DNA of 64,000 nucleotides from Lysinibacillus xylanilyticus (GCF_001183605.1 NZ_LFXJ01000010.1:248001-312000); one strand, 5' to 3'. Positions 44,979 to 55,561 are shown, counted from the stretch's first letter. The notes: a model not told the origin generated them from the sequence alone. Made by a program: numbers and translations.

Positions 44979-45234
44979 ATGTTTTAGGACATTTCCACGA
45001 TACGACTACTGCTAGGTAAGAACATAGTGAATGTGCGAACAATCGTCAAAATCAGAGTTTTAGCGAATGGAAATATTAGAAAATTCAGAAAAAGATACAT
45101 AATACTACAACAATAGGTAAATAGTTCAATGAAAAGGGTAATGTTTATAACTTTTTTCTAATTTATTATGGATGTATAAATAGTTTGAAAGTTTTGATAA
45201 TAATAGCCAACTCTTTGAATAAAGGGGGTGATTC

Positions 45235-45249
45235 ATGGGTGGATATTAA
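45235..45249 (+). CDS. Possible leader peptide upstream of comK (MGGY)
   Basis: A four-codon frame ATG GGT GGA TAT TAA sits 4 bases behind AAAGGGGGTG, one of the strongest ribosome sites in the window. Two perfect hairpins follow at once. Whether it is translated is unknown. Confidence 0.3.
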   Translation: MGGY

Positions 45250-45252
45250 AAA

Positions 45253-45331
45253 TCCTCGAGAAAAGGAGTCCTGGTCAGACCTTCTCGAGGAAATACATTG
45301 GAGTATACCAATATATTTATTAGTATACTCC
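45253..45331 (+). promoter_or_regulatory. Two perfect hairpins in the comK leader
   Basis: TCCTCGAGAA / TTCTCGAGGA (45253-45262, 45282-45291) and GGAGTATAC / GTATACTCC (45300-45308, 45323-45331). Neither has a following T-run, so they are not plain terminators. They lie 40 bases before the comK ribosome site. Confidence 0.7.
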
Positions 45332-45373
45332 TCTTTACTAGAAAAAATAAATACTATTTTAAGGAGGATTGAC

Positions 45374-45919
45374 ATGCATAGTGATGACATTATGAGTAGT
45401 AAAACGATGCTGTATATACCTGAGTATGATGCCCATGGTAACTTGTGTACACGTGTAATAGAAAGGGATTACGAATATATATCAAAATTAGCGCCGACAA
45501 AATTAATGGATTATAATCTACGTTATTTTGGTTCAAGCTTAAGAGGCGCTTTCGATGGATCGAGAATGATACTTGGAAAGCTGAATAAAAATCCAATAGT
45601 TGTTCATGAGCAAAGTAATATTGTATGGTTTCCAAGTATGTCTTATTTACGACGTGAATGTACGTGGTTTGCTGTTCATCATATTCAGGACTATCTAGCT
45701 GTCGATAAAAAGAATACAAGAGTAATTTTTATGAACGGCTACGAAACAAATGTGGATCTAAGTGCTAGAGCATTTGAAAACAGAATTCAAAGAGCATTTT
45801 TACTAAAATATAAACTGGAGAAACGAACAAAGAATTTATTAGTTCAATATGATCGAGGTAAAGTATTCAAACGTATGGCCAACGATGTTATCTTTGAGGC
45901 TGAAGCTGAAAAAGACTGA
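45374..45919 (+). CDS. comK: Competence transcription factor ComK
   Basis: The master activator of DNA-uptake genes, binding AT-rich boxes as a dimer of dimers. The 181-aa protein follows ComK over its length: MLYIPEYDAHGNLCTRVIE, RYFGSSLRGAFDGSRMILG, NPIVVHEQSNIVWFPSMS, TWFAVHHIQDY and FENRIQRAFLLKYKLEKR. The start at 45374 follows AAGGAGG. The frame is open 63 codons further upstream, but that stretch is the hairpin leader and has no ComK likeness. Together with comFA/comFC this argues for natural competence. Confidence 0.88.
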   Translation: MHSDDIMSSKTMLYIPEYDAHGNLCTRVIERDYEYISKLAPTKLMDYNLRYFGSSLRGAFDGSRMILGKLNKNPIVVHEQSNIVWFPSMSYLRRECTWFAVHHIQDYLAVDKKNTRVIFMNGYETNVDLSARAFENRIQRAFLLKYKLEKRTKNLLVQYDRGKVFKRMANDVIFEAEAEKD

Positions 45920-46051
45920 AACGAATCCTGTGTTGTAAAAAAGTATGTTTTCCCCCGTAAAAACGTTATAATAAAGAGATCGGGGCTTTAAAAAATGAAG
46001 TATCAGTATTTACAAGTTTGCCCCATTAATAACGTTCGGAGGATTTAACAA

Positions 46052-47156
46052 ATGATTGAATTAGCAGATGTACGTAACGCGTTAGACACTTCAGCCAAAA
46101 AATTGGCGGACTTTAGGGGGTCTCTTTGACTTAGAAAACAAAGAGGCACGTATTCAAGAATTAGATGAAATGATGCTTGAGCCAGGCTTCTGGGATGATC
46201 AGCAAGGCGCACAGGTAATCATTAATGAGAGTAATGGCTTAAAGGCAATTGTTAATGAGTATAAAGATTTATTGGAAACATATGAGAACCTAGATATGAC
46301 GCTAGAGCTATTGCGTGAAGAGCCTGATGAAGAATTGCAGGAGGAGCTAGGCAATGAATTAGTAGAATTCCAGCAAAAAATGGGCGATTTTGAGCTGCAA
46401 TTATTATTAAGCGGTCCATACGATCAAAATAATGCGATATTAGAGCTTCACCCCGGAGCAGGTGGTACGGAATCTCAGGACTGGGGCTCAATGCTGCTTC
46501 GTATGTACACACGCTGGGCGGAAAAACGTGGCTTTAAAGTCGAAACAGTTGATTATCTTCCAGGCGATGAAGCTGGGATTAAATCTGTAACATTATCCAT
46601 TAAGGGTCATAATGCGTACGGCTATTTGCAAGCAGAAAAAGGTGTCCATCGTTTAGTGCGTATTTCACCGTTTGACTCTTCTGGTCGTCGTCATACATCT
46701 TTCGTTTCTTGTGATGTTATGCCTGAATTCGATGATAATATTGAAATTGATATTCGTACAGAGGATTTAAAAATTGATACGTATCGTGCAACGGGTGCAG
46801 GTGGTCAGCATATTAATACAACAGATTCAGCTGTTCGTATTACGCACATTCCAACTGGTACTGTCGTACAATGTCAGGCAGAACGTTCACAAATTAAAAA
46901 CCGTGAAAAAGCAATGACGATGTTAAAAGGTAAACTCTATCAATTAGAGATCGAAAAGCAACAAGCACAGCTAGATGAAATCCGTGGTGAACAGAAGGAA
47001 ATCGGCTGGGGCTCACAAATTCGTTCATATGTATTCCATCCATATTCAATGGTGAAGGATCATCGTACAAATGAAGAAACTGGTAATGTAAGTGCGGTGA
47101 TGGATGGTGATGTAGATCCATTCATTAATGCATATTTACGTTCAAAAATCGGGTAA
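46052..47156 (+). CDS. prfB: Peptide chain release factor 2 with programmed +1 frameshift
   Basis: Terminates translation at UGA/UAA. The first 25 codons (46052-46126) end at an in-frame TGA (46127-46129) in the classic slip site AGG GGG TCT CTT TGA C, with the internal Shine-Dalgarno AGGGGG. A +1 shift continues [12 protein letters not shown] to 47156, giving 367 aa (B. subtilis 366). GGQ motif in [15 protein letters not shown]. The autoregulatory shift senses RF2 level. A coding frame taken from 46170 alone would lose the N-terminus. Confidence 0.96.
46115..46130 (+). promoter_or_regulatory. prfB +1 frameshift signal
   Basis: AGGGGG (SD-like), TCT spacer codon, CTT slippery codon, TGA C: the complete recoding signal. 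Confidence 0.96.
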
Positions 47157-47160
47157 TGAA

Positions 47161-47206
47161 AGCCCCTCAGAGGCACAGTGATATTGTGCTTTTGAGGGGG
47201 TTTTTT
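47161..47206. terminator. Bidirectional terminator between prfB and the second comK
   Basis: CCCCTCA...GCACA pairs with TGTGC...TGAGGGG, then T6 on the + strand. Both flanking genes converge on it. Confidence 0.85.
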
Positions 47207-47216
47207 ATGGTTTAAA

Positions 47217-47726
47217 TCAAAATGGTGGGTAGTACGGAGTGTCTTGGCTAATCTCCTTCCGTTCATTCATGTAATGTTTATAGAGCATCGATGCATTGAC
47301 AAATTGCTTGCTAATCGAAGCATATTGAATCGGCAGTTCAATCTGTTTATCATTTTTCAATGTAACGATACAGCCCATTTTACTCGGTACAATATTCGAA
47401 ATGGCGTGAAGTCCGATCCAAATATTGTGGATAGAGTTTGGCGAATATGTTGGTAGAAAAATACAAGGATAACCATAATCATAAGCAACAACGATTGGAA
47501 GCTTATGTTGATTGCCGAAAAAGCGTTTGGCGGAATGTCTTGTTGTTTCATAGGTTGTTCCTAGTGAGACACAAGATTTTCGTAATATATGCATTGGTTT
47601 CCGTGTGACGGTAAGTTCATTATGCTTATCAATTACCCGTGTGAAAATTTTAGAGTCATACTGAATTGGCTGAAGTAAATAGGTGTTGAAAGACATTATA
47701 TATCCATTGACGTAGTTTGCTGACAT
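47217..47726 (-). CDS. Second ComK-family protein
   Basis: A 169-aa ComK paralogue on the opposite strand. Matching landmarks: RKSCVSLGTTYETTRHSAKRFFG, LPIVVAYDYGYPCIFLPTYSP, WIGLHAISN, KNDKQIELPIQYASISKQFVNASMLYKHYM. These correspond to the FFGSS, PPIMV..IFLFPT, W-x-S..HV and GKTMELPISYNSFENQ parts of B. subtilis ComK. The N-terminus is shorter and more basic than in the copy at 45374. AAAGGAGG precedes the ATG. Role unknown: alternative activator or antagonist. Staphylococci also have two ComK genes. Confidence 0.8.
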   Translation of the reverse strand: MSANYVNGYIMSFNTYLLQPIQYDSKIFTRVIDKHNELTVTRKPMHILRKSCVSLGTTYETTRHSAKRFFGNQHKLPIVVAYDYGYPCIFLPTYSPNSIHNIWIGLHAISNIVPSKMGCIVTLKNDKQIELPIQYASISKQFVNASMLYKHYMNERKEISQDTPYYPPF

Positions 47727-47951
47727 CTATGTAAGCCTCCTTTTTCTATTTGTTATTGAAGTGTAGAACACAAATTTAAATTCAGAAAATATAAATAAAA
47801 GAAGAAAACCATTGATATATCAAGCAATTGTATAGAGAAATTGCTCTAAATTGCATGAGATTAATAGTAAATCGAAATGATTTTCAGTTCTTAAGCATTG
47901 CATTTTAATTTCAATTTTCTTATAATTTAGAAAAGGATCGAGGTGAGATCG

Positions 47952-48191
47952 TTGGATAAATATTATTCGTATACAGATTTTCTAAAAGCCGTTGGTCAGT
48001 CAAAGAAAGTTGATGAGGCAGAGAAATTATTAAACGAGATTTATTTAGATTTATTTTTAAATCATATCCAGCGTAAGCATCGTGAAGAGCAGCTCATGGT
48101 TCTGATAGATAGAGCACTCGATGAAAAAGATGAAAAGGCATTTCATCTATACGCAACCGAACTAGTAGCTTTACACCAAGATGACAAGTGA
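47952..48191 (+). CDS. IDEAL domain protein
   Basis: A small helical protein of 79 aa of the IDEAL-domain family (PF08858 type), with LYLDLFLNHI-like NEIYLDLFLNHIQRKHREEQLMVLIDRALDEKDEKAFHLYATEL. Starts with TTG six bases behind GAGGTG. Function of stand-alone IDEAL proteins is unknown. It is divergent from the second comK gene and sits 225 bp away. Confidence 0.82.
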   Translation: MDKYYSYTDFLKAVGQSKKVDEAEKLLNEIYLDLFLNHIQRKHREEQLMVLIDRALDEKDEKAFHLYATELVALHQDDK

Positions 48192-48204
48192 ATAATATGA
48201 CGAA

Positions 48205-48238
48205 CCCGCCCTCTGTTATTGGAGGGTGGGATTTTTTT
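48205..48238 (+). terminator. Terminator of the IDEAL gene
   Basis: CCCGCCCTC pairs with GAGGGTGGG, then T7. Confidence 0.9.
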
Positions 48239-48421
48239 GCTATTTTATTTGGATATCTCGAATGGTAATCTGATCAGTTATTCAATTTTTATTACATACG
48301 ACAATCTAAAATAGAAGTAAAGCGTCCTGAATTTTGTTAAATCTTTTCCAAAATAATTTTTTTATAGTGTCACAAATCCCCATTGATTTCAGTTATATAG
48401 GTTAGAAAGGAGGGGGAACAT

Positions 48422-49015
48422 TTGACTGTACTAAATAAATCTAAGGAAAATCCCAATTTAGATATAAAATCTATCGTGGAACAAGTTCAAACAGGTGATA
48501 TTCATGCCTATACAGAAATAATTCGTTGCTTTCAAAAGCCAATCTATATTTACTGCTATTATCTTTTAGGAAACAAAGAAGAAGCTGAGGATGCTTCACA
48601 AGATATTTTTATAAAGGGATTAGAAAATATTAGTAATTTTTCTTATACTGTTTCTTTTTCAGCATGGCTTTATAAAATTGCTCATCACCACTGTATTGAT
48701 TTAATAAAAAAGAAAAATAAAGGCTTTAAATTTTGGACAGGTTTTAAGAAAGATCATGCGAATAATCATACTCACAGACAAGAATTTGAATATGGCGATA
48801 TCATTCACGAGTTATTAGAAAAGTTAAATGTGGACGAAAGACGGATTCTGCTACTTCGATCTATAGAGGAATATAGCTTCGACGAAATTGCTTCTATTAT
48901 GGAACTTAAACCAACGACTGTTCGAAAAAAATATGAACGATTACGTAAAAAGTTGATGAAAGAGAATAAGTTAGGAGGGGATATTTATGAACACTCGTTC
49001 AAAACTGGAGGATAA
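48422..49015 (+). CDS. ECF-type RNA polymerase sigma factor
   Basis: A 197-aa sigma-70-family factor of the ECF group. Sigma2 region at about 30-95 (YCYYLLGNKEEAEDASQDIFIKGLENI, FSAWLYKIAHHHCIDLIKKK) and sigma4 at about 130-185 (LNVDERRILLLRSIEEYSFDEIASIMELKPTTVRKKYERLRKKL). TTG start behind AAAGGAGGGGG. It overlaps the next gene, its likely anti-sigma factor, by 29 bases. Regulon unknown; no convincing autoregulated ECF promoter was seen upstream. Confidence 0.88.
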   Translation: MTVLNKSKENPNLDIKSIVEQVQTGDIHAYTEIIRCFQKPIYIYCYYLLGNKEEAEDASQDIFIKGLENISNFSYTVSFSAWLYKIAHHHCIDLIKKKNKGFKFWTGFKKDHANNHTHRQEFEYGDIIHELLEKLNVDERRILLLRSIEEYSFDEIASIMELKPTTVRKKYERLRKKLMKENKLGGDIYEHSFKTGG

Positions 49016-50126
49016 AGAGTTAGAGCAGTTAGAAAGATTTATTCGAGAGACCCCTATAGAAATTGATTTAGTTAATCGTACAATGAACAAATATGAAAGC
49101 AGTCGTTATACAAAGCAGTCAGAAAGTTCTAGAATCTCAAAGAAAATGCGTCAAAGAGTGATGATGATTACGGCCTCTGCAGCAATGATTTTTAGCTTTT
49201 TATTTGTCACTAGCCTAATTTCACCAACGATGGCTGCAACGATAAAACAAGTTCCTGTACTTTCATCTATTTTCAAGCTTGCTGGTGATCTTGGTCTGCA
49301 AACAGCTGATGAAAAGGGACTCTCAACTAAACTTCATGCAAGTGTTACTCATGATGATTTTACATTAAATGTATCAGAAGTAGTGTTTGACGGTACACGT
49401 GTTTCAATAGGGATTGAGCGCCCTCATAAAGAAGATGAGAAAGAAACTTTAAGTGATCGTATCAGCAATATTGAATTGTTTATAAATGGTAATCCTATTA
49501 ATTCTTTTGGTAGGGAAAATTCAATGAATGGAATTTTCTTAAACCCAGGGAAGGATAATGATTCTGCCATTATTGAATTTGTGGATGAGAGAAATCAAGG
49601 GGGGCGTCCTTTTCCTGAACAGTTTGATTTAACGTTAAGTACTACAATAACTGGCATACAGAACCCTTTAATAATTGATATTCCTGTGGAAAATAAAATA
49701 GAAGACTTTGTAACTTTACAACCTAATGTAAGCCGAGATTACGACAATATTCGCTTTACTGTAAAAAAACTCGAATTCACACCAATCACGACAAATTTAA
49801 CTACACAAATTGATTTGACTGACAACTCAAACTTCACGCAATCACCAATAGCAAAGCACATGGGCGTAGATTTTTTTGATGATCAAGGCAATAAACTTAA
49901 ATTAATTAATGGAAATGGATGGAATGCTACCGGTGGAAGCTATCAGATTATGGATTATCGATTCCATCCATTTGAATCCATTCCAAAGACAATAACCCTC
50001 AAGCCATATGTACAACTTTATGAGGATAACCAAATGGGGGTATATCAATTAGATGAAAATGGTGAGCCGAAGATTCAATATATTCCTGAGCTGGAGGTTA
50101 CACTACCAATAAACTCACAAAAATAA
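48987..50126 (+). CDS. DUF4179 membrane protein, likely cognate anti-sigma factor
   Basis: A 379-aa single-pass protein: N-terminal cytoplasmic 60 residues, one membrane helix at about 67-88 (VMMITASAAMIFSFLFVTSLI), then a large beta-rich extracellular part with DUF4179 (about 90-190) and DUF5643-like C-terminus. Genes of this type typically follow ECF sigma factors and bind them. GGAGGGG inside the sigma gene gives coupled translation. The inducing signal is unknown. Confidence 0.8.
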   Translation: MNTRSKLEDKELEQLERFIRETPIEIDLVNRTMNKYESSRYTKQSESSRISKKMRQRVMMITASAAMIFSFLFVTSLISPTMAATIKQVPVLSSIFKLAGDLGLQTADEKGLSTKLHASVTHDDFTLNVSEVVFDGTRVSIGIERPHKEDEKETLSDRISNIELFINGNPINSFGRENSMNGIFLNPGKDNDSAIIEFVDERNQGGRPFPEQFDLTLSTTITGIQNPLIIDIPVENKIEDFVTLQPNVSRDYDNIRFTVKKLEFTPITTNLTTQIDLTDNSNFTQSPIAKHMGVDFFDDQGNKLKLINGNGWNATGGSYQIMDYRFHPFESIPKTITLKPYVQLYEDNQMGVYQLDENGEPKIQYIPELEVTLPINSQK

Positions 50127-50127
50127 A

Positions 50128-50165
50128 TAGTAGAGAAAGTGAGGTAAACTTCACTTTCTCTACTA
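50128..50165 (+). terminator. Perfect 16-bp hairpin after the sigma/anti-sigma pair
   Basis: TAGTAGAGAAAGTGAG pairs with CTCACTTT-type arm to 50165. There is no T-run behind it, so termination may be Rho-dependent, or the hairpin may protect the 3' end. Confidence 0.65.
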
Positions 50166-50202
50166 AACATTTCAAATTATCTTTTACGAATTTGAATTTA
50201 TA

Positions 50203-50325
50203 ATGGTAACCCGATCAGATATTCAATTTACCTGATCAGTTTTACTGTCAACCTGATCATATCTCCAAGCAACCCGATCACTTTTTCAAACTACCTGATC
50301 ACTTCTCCAAGCAACCTGAGCGATC
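50203..50325. repeat. 21-bp degenerate tandem array R4 (6 units)
   Basis: Core CAACCTGATCA; GATCA (last unit GAGCG) begins at 50213, 50234, 50255, 50276, 50297 and 50318, exactly every 21 bp. The remainder of each unit is variable and pyrimidine-rich. A lone related unit (AATGGTAATCTGATCAG) is at 48261-48277 behind another terminator. Confidence 0.9.
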
Positions 50326-50555
50326 CTCCTCTTACTCAATCCAATCTCCCTAAGATGCTCTTTATTGGACCCGATTTCGACGAACAATCCATCACCAAAC
50401 AGTGAAATTCCTGCTAAGGTCATGTATTTACATCGCCCAATCTCGATTAGCTAACATTTGGAAAGGGTAATCTATTGATAGAGATGTTTCTATTAATTAT
50501 TATAGTACATACGTTCTGTTAATTCATCTCAAATAGAGCAAACGAAAAACATTTA

Positions 50556-50569
50556 CAAACATTCGTTCG
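50556..50569 (+). promoter_or_regulatory. LexA (SOS) box upstream of uvrBA
   Basis: CAAACATTCGTTCG fits the Gram-positive LexA consensus CGAAC-N4-GTTCG with one mismatch. It lies 74 bases before uvrB. A weaker half-match (GTACATACGTTCT) is at about 50504. uvrB is a known SOS gene. Confidence 0.68.
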
Positions 50570-50643
50570 TTAAATGTTCGAAATTTTAATAGTGCTATGC
50601 TAAAATATATGTATCAAATTGGTAGGGAAGGACGGGGACATGT

Positions 50644-52623
50644 GTGCAAACATTTGATTTACAAGCGCCATATACGCCTGGTGGAGATCAGCCGCAGGCA
50701 ATTGCGGAATTAGTGGAGGGTGTACGTGCCGGTAAACGTCATCAAACGTTGCTCGGTGCAACTGGAACAGGAAAAACGTTTACGATTTCTAATGTCATTA
50801 AACAGGTAAAAAAACCGACACTTATTATGGCACACAATAAAACTTTAGCGGGTCAATTATATAGTGAGTTTAAAGAGTTCTTCCCTAATAATGCCGTTGA
50901 ATACTTTGTCAGCTACTATGACTACTTTCAGCCAGAGGCATATGTACCGCAGACGGATACTTATATCGAGAAAGATTCAAGCATTAATGATGAAATTGAT
51001 AAGTTACGTCACTCTGCAACATCTTCATTATTCGAGCGTGATGATGTCATTATTATTGCATCCGTGTCCTGTATATATGGTCTAGGTTCTCCAGAAGAAT
51101 ATCGTGAAATGGTCGTATCAGTGCGTACTGGAATGGAAATTGAACGTAATCAGTTGCTTCGAAAACTGGTCGATGTACAGTATGAGCGTAATGATGTGAG
51201 TTTTACACGTGGGACGTTTCGGGTACGTGGCGATGTAGTGGAAATATTCCCTGCATCTCGTGATGAGCATTGTATCCGCGTGGAGTTTTTCGGGGACGAG
51301 ATCGATCGAATTCGCGAGGTGAATGCGTTAACTGGTGAAATATTAGCGGATCGTGATCATGTAGCTATTTTCCCAGCATCCCACTTCGTTACACGAGAAG
51401 AAAAAATGCTAAAGGCCATTGAAAATATTGAAAAAGAGTTGGAGGAGCGTTTAGCTCTTTTACGTGCAGAGGATAAATTATTAGAGGCACAGCGTTTAGA
51501 GCAACGCACTCGCTACGATTTAGAAATGATGCGTGAAATGGGCTTTTGCTCAGGTATCGAAAACTACTCGCGTCATTTAACATTGCGTGAATCGGGGGCA
51601 ACTCCATATACGCTACTTGACTATTTCCCTGAGGATTTTTTACTTGTTGTCGATGAAAGTCACGTTACTTTACCACAAGTTCGAGGGATGTATAACGGTG
51701 ACCAAGCACGTAAAGGTGTGCTAGTTGAGCATGGGTTCCGTTTGCCATCAGCACTAGATAACCGCCCTTTACGTTTTGAAGAATTTGAGAAACATATACA
51801 TCAAGCTATTTATGTATCAGCAACACCAGGCCCGTATGAGCTTGAGCATACTCCGGAAATGGCGCAGCAAATTATTCGTCCAACAGGGCTGCTTGATCCA
51901 CAAATTGACGTACGTCCTATTGAAGGACAAATTGATGATTTAATCGATGAAATTCAAGGTCGTATTGCCCGTAATGAACGAGTCCTAGTTACAACATTGA
52001 CGAAAAAAATGTCAGAGGATTTATCGGCTTATTTGAAAGAAATGGGCTTAAAGGTGGAGTACTTGCATTCAGAAATTAAGACGCTAGAGCGAATTGAAAT
52101 TATTCGCGAGCTGCGTAAAGGTACTTACGATGTTCTAATCGGCATTAACTTATTGCGAGAAGGGCTAGATATTCCTGAGGTTTCTCTTGTGGCGATTTTA
52201 GATGCTGACAAGGAAGGATTTTTACGTTCAGAGCGTTCATTAATACAAACGATTGGACGTGCTGCTCGTAATGCTAATGGTCATGTCATTATGTACGCAA
52301 ATAATATGACGGATTCGATGAAAAAGGCGATTGAAGAAACAAAGCGTCGTCGAACACTGCAAATGGCGTATAACGAAGAGCATGGCATTACACCGAAAAC
52401 GATCGTTAAGAAAATTCCTGATGTTATTCGTGCGACACAGGTCGCAGAGGAAGAAGAATCCTATGTAGCGAAGGCAACAAAAGGTAAGAAGCTGACGAAG
52501 GCGGAAAGAGATCAGTTACTTGCTACTCTAGAAGTAGAAATGAAGGAAGCAGCAAAAGCACTCGATTTCGAACGTGCTGCTGAGCTGCGCGATACAATAT
52601 TTGAATTGAAGTTAGAAGGGTGA
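50644..52623 (+). CDS. uvrB: Excinuclease ABC subunit B
   Basis: The damage-verification helicase of nucleotide excision repair, 659 aa (family 655-675). [11 protein letters not shown]alker A near residue 37, [13 protein letters not shown] beta-hairpin, [43 protein letters not shown], and a C-terminal UVR motif ([22 protein letters not shown]). It starts with GTG behind GGACGGGG. The nearby ATG at 50640 is in another frame. In operon with uvrA, 7 bases apart. Confidence 0.96.
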   Translation: MQTFDLQAPYTPGGDQPQAIAELVEGVRAGKRHQTLLGATGTGKTFTISNVIKQVKKPTLIMAHNKTLAGQLYSEFKEFFPNNAVEYFVSYYDYFQPEAYVPQTDTYIEKDSSINDEIDKLRHSATSSLFERDDVIIIASVSCIYGLGSPEEYREMVVSVRTGMEIERNQLLRKLVDVQYERNDVSFTRGTFRVRGDVVEIFPASRDEHCIRVEFFGDEIDRIREVNALTGEILADRDHVAIFPASHFVTREEKMLKAIENIEKELEERLALLRAEDKLLEAQRLEQRTRYDLEMMREMGFCSGIENYSRHLTLRESGATPYTLLDYFPEDFLLVVDESHVTLPQVRGMYNGDQARKGVLVEHGFRLPSALDNRPLRFEEFEKHIHQAIYVSATPGPYELEHTPEMAQQIIRPTGLLDPQIDVRPIEGQIDDLIDEIQGRIARNERVLVTTLTKKMSEDLSAYLKEMGLKVEYLHSEIKTLERIEIIRELRKGTYDVLIGINLLREGLDIPEVSLVAILDADKEGFLRSERSLIQTIGRAARNANGHVIMYANNMTDSMKKAIEETKRRRTLQMAYNEEHGITPKTIVKKIPDVIRATQVAEEEESYVAKATKGKKLTKAERDQLLATLEVEMKEAAKALDFERAAELRDTIFELKLEG

Positions 52624-52630
52624 ATGGCTT

Positions 52631-55495
52631 GTGAAAAATACTGAAATAGTCGTGCAAGGCGCACGAGCTCATAATTTAAAAAATATCAATGTCATAATTC
52701 CACGCGATCAATTAGTCGTGCTAACGGGTTTATCGGGCTCAGGGAAATCATCATTAGCGTTTGATACGATTTATGCCGAGGGGCAACGTCGTTATGTAGA
52801 ATCCCTTTCAGCCTATGCCCGTCAATTCCTTGGTCAAATGGATAAACCAGATGTCGATGCGATAGAGGGATTATCTCCTGCAATTTCAATCGATCAAAAA
52901 ACGACGAGCCGTAACCCACGTTCTACAGTTGGGACAGTAACGGAAATCTATGATTATTTACGTTTGCTCTATGCGCGTATTGGTAAGCCTATTTGTCCGA
53001 ATCATGGTGTTGAAATTACTTCCCAAACGATTGAGCAGATGGTCGATCGTTTATTAACTTATCCAGAAAGAACGAAAATGCAATTGCTTGCTCCAATGGT
53101 ATCAGGGCGTAAAGGAACGCACGTAAAGCTACTGGAAGATTTAAAAAAGCAAGGCTTCGTTCGAGTACGTATTGACGATGAGCTACGTGATTTAGATGAT
53201 GCGATTGAACTTGATAAAAACAAAAAGCATTCAATAGAAGTAGTCATCGATCGTGTTGTAATGAAGGAAGGGGTCGCGGCACGTCTTAGTGATTCTATAG
53301 AGACAGCATTACGTTTAGCAGATGGGCGTGTACTTGTCGATGTGATGGAGCATGAGGAATTATTATTTAGTGAGCATCATGCTTGTCCATTATGTGGTTT
53401 TTCAATCGGTGAGTTAGAGCCTCGCATGTTTTCATTTAATAGTCCATTTGGAGCTTGTCCTAGCTGTGATGGTTTAGGCTCGACACAAGAGGTAGATCTT
53501 GATTTAGTAGTACCAGATTGGGACCGTAGTTTATTAGAGCATGCTATAGCACCATGGGAACCAACAAGCTCTCAATATTACCCACAATTATTAAAGGCTG
53601 TGTGCGATCATTATGATATCCCGATGGACGTACCAGTAAAGGATATTCCGAAAGAGAAGATGGATAAAATTTTATATGGTTCTGGTAAAGATAAGATCCA
53701 CTTCCATTATGAAAATGAGTTTGGCAATGTGCGAGATCAAATGATCGAATTCGAAGGTGTTGTACGCAATGTGGAGCGCCGTTTTAAGGAGACAACGTCT
53801 GATTACGTGCGTGAACAAATGGAAAAATATATGGCGCAGCAAGCATGTCCATCTTGTAAAGGTTATCGCTTAAAGCCTGAAACATTAGCTGTAAAACTAG
53901 CAGATAAGCATATTGGTGAAGTTACACAGTATTCGATTCAGGAAGCTGATACATTTTTCAAAGAGCTAGATTTATCAGAAAAGGATATGAAAATTGCGCG
54001 ACTTGTGTTACGTGAAATTGAAGAACGACTTGGCTTCCTTGTTAATGTAGGGTTAGATTATTTAACGTTAAGTCGAGCAGCAGGAACACTTTCAGGGGGA
54101 GAAGCGCAACGAATTCGCCTTGCGACACAAATCGGCTCGCGTTTAACGGGCGTCCTCTATATTTTAGACGAGCCATCAATCGGCTTACACCAACGTGATA
54201 ATGACCGTCTTATTAGTACACTGCAAAATATGCGTGATATTGGCAATACGCTAATTGTTGTCGAGCATGATGAAGATACAATGCTGGCGGCTGATTATCT
54301 CATTGATGTTGGTCCTGGTGCAGGTGTGCACGGTGGTCAAATTGTAGCGGCGGGAACACCGCAGGAAGTAATGGAAGATGAAAATTCTTTGACGGGGCAA
54401 TATTTAAGTGGCAAGAAGTTTATTCCATTGCCAATTGAGCGCCGCAAACCGAATGGGCGCAAATTATCGATTAAAGGTGCTAAGGAAAATAATCTTAGAA
54501 ATGTGAAGGTTGATGTACCACTTGGCTTATTCGTTGCAGTAACAGGGGTTTCAGGGTCAGGTAAATCAACACTTATTAATGAAATTTTATATAAGTCATT
54601 AGCTCAAAAGCTTAATCGTTCAAAAGTGAAGCCGGGCGAACATAAAGAAGTAACGGGGATTGATGAGCTCGAAAAGGTAATTGATATTGACCAATCACCA
54701 ATCGGTCGTACACCTCGCTCTAATCCTGCTACGTATACAGGCGTTTTTGATGATATACGAGATGTTTTTGCAACAACAAATGAAGCGAAGGTACGTGGCT
54801 ATAAAAAAGGTCGCTTCAGCTTCAACGTTAAGGGTGGCCGCTGTGAGGCTTGTCGTGGTGACGGTATTATAAAAATTGAAATGCATTTCCTACCAGATGT
54901 TTACGTGCCATGTGAAGTCTGTCATGGAAAGCGTTATAACCGTGAAACACTTGAAGTGAAATATAAAGATAAGAGCATTGCAGATATTTTAGATATGACG
55001 ATTGAAAACGCAGTAGTGTTCTTTGAAAATATTCCAAAAATCCAACGTAAGCTACAAACGATCGTGGATGTAGGATTAGGCTATATGAAATTAGGGCAAC
55101 CTGCTACAACTCTATCTGGTGGTGAGGCACAGCGTGTAAAATTAGCCTCTGAATTACACCGTCGTTCAACAGGTAAATCATTCTATATTTTAGATGAGCC
55201 GACAACGGGCTTACATGCACATGATATTGCACGTTTACTCGTTGTTTTACAGCGCCTCGTAGAAAATGGCGATTCCGTACTAGTAATCGAACATAATTTA
55301 GATGTCATCAAAACAGCTGACTACATTATCGATTTAGGGCCTGAAGGTGGCGACAAAGGTGGTACTATTATTGCAACAGGTACACCAGAAGAAGTCGCTG
55401 AAGTAAGTGGCTCTTATACAGGAAAATATTTAAAACCGATATTAACAAGAGATCGTATGCGTATGGAAGCTGTATTAGCAAAGGCTTCTCAATAA
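52631..55495 (+). CDS. uvrA: Excinuclease ABC subunit A
   Basis: The damage-sensing ABC ATPase dimer of excision repair, 954 aa. Two ATP sites: [14 protein letters not shown] with the [12 protein letters not shown] signature, and [14 protein letters not shown] with [12 protein letters not shown]. Zinc modules CPLCGF...CPSCDG, CPSCKG and CEACRGDG...[12 protein letters not shown] start. Terminator behind it. Confidence 0.97.
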   Translation: MKNTEIVVQGARAHNLKNINVIIPRDQLVVLTGLSGSGKSSLAFDTIYAEGQRRYVESLSAYARQFLGQMDKPDVDAIEGLSPAISIDQKTTSRNPRSTVGTVTEIYDYLRLLYARIGKPICPNHGVEITSQTIEQMVDRLLTYPERTKMQLLAPMVSGRKGTHVKLLEDLKKQGFVRVRIDDELRDLDDAIELDKNKKHSIEVVIDRVVMKEGVAARLSDSIETALRLADGRVLVDVMEHEELLFSEHHACPLCGFSIGELEPRMFSFNSPFGACPSCDGLGSTQEVDLDLVVPDWDRSLLEHAIAPWEPTSSQYYPQLLKAVCDHYDIPMDVPVKDIPKEKMDKILYGSGKDKIHFHYENEFGNVRDQMIEFEGVVRNVERRFKETTSDYVREQMEKYMAQQACPSCKGYRLKPETLAVKLADKHIGEVTQYSIQEADTFFKELDLSEKDMKIARLVLREIEERLGFLVNVGLDYLTLSRAAGTLSGGEAQRIRLATQIGSRLTGVLYILDEPSIGLHQRDNDRLISTLQNMRDIGNTLIVVEHDEDTMLAADYLIDVGPGAGVHGGQIVAAGTPQEVMEDENSLTGQYLSGKKFIPLPIERRKPNGRKLSIKGAKENNLRNVKVDVPLGLFVAVTGVSGSGKSTLINEILYKSLAQKLNRSKVKPGEHKEVTGIDELEKVIDIDQSPIGRTPRSNPATYTGVFDDIRDVFATTNEAKVRGYKKGRFSFNVKGGRCEACRGDGIIKIEMHFLPDVYVPCEVCHGKRYNRETLEVKYKDKSIADILDMTIENAVVFFENIPKIQRKLQTIVDVGLGYMKLGQPATTLSGGEAQRVKLASELHRRSTGKSFYILDEPTTGLHAHDIARLLVVLQRLVENGDSVLVIEHNLDVIKTADYIIDLGPEGGDKGGTIIATGTPEEVAEVSGSYTGKYLKPILTRDRMRMEAVLAKASQ

Positions 55496-55500
55496 AGTAT

Positions 55501-55543
55501 AAGTTCGCAAACTCCCTAGGTGGAGTTGCGAACTTTTTTTTCG
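55501..55543 (+). terminator. uvrBA terminator
   Basis: AAGTTCGCAAACTCC pairs with GGAGTTGCGAACTT (one bulge), T8. Confidence 0.93.
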
Positions 55544-55561
55544 TGCTCGAAGGCGGATGTC

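Noticed and set aside
45185..45373. N-terminal extension of ComK by 63 codons
   Set aside because: The stretch lacks a ribosome site, has no ComK likeness, and is made of the two hairpins. AAGGAGG points to 45374.
46170..47156. prfB starting at an internal ATG (46170)
   Set aside because: The complete +1 frameshift signal upstream and the matching N-terminal residues show the true start at 46052.
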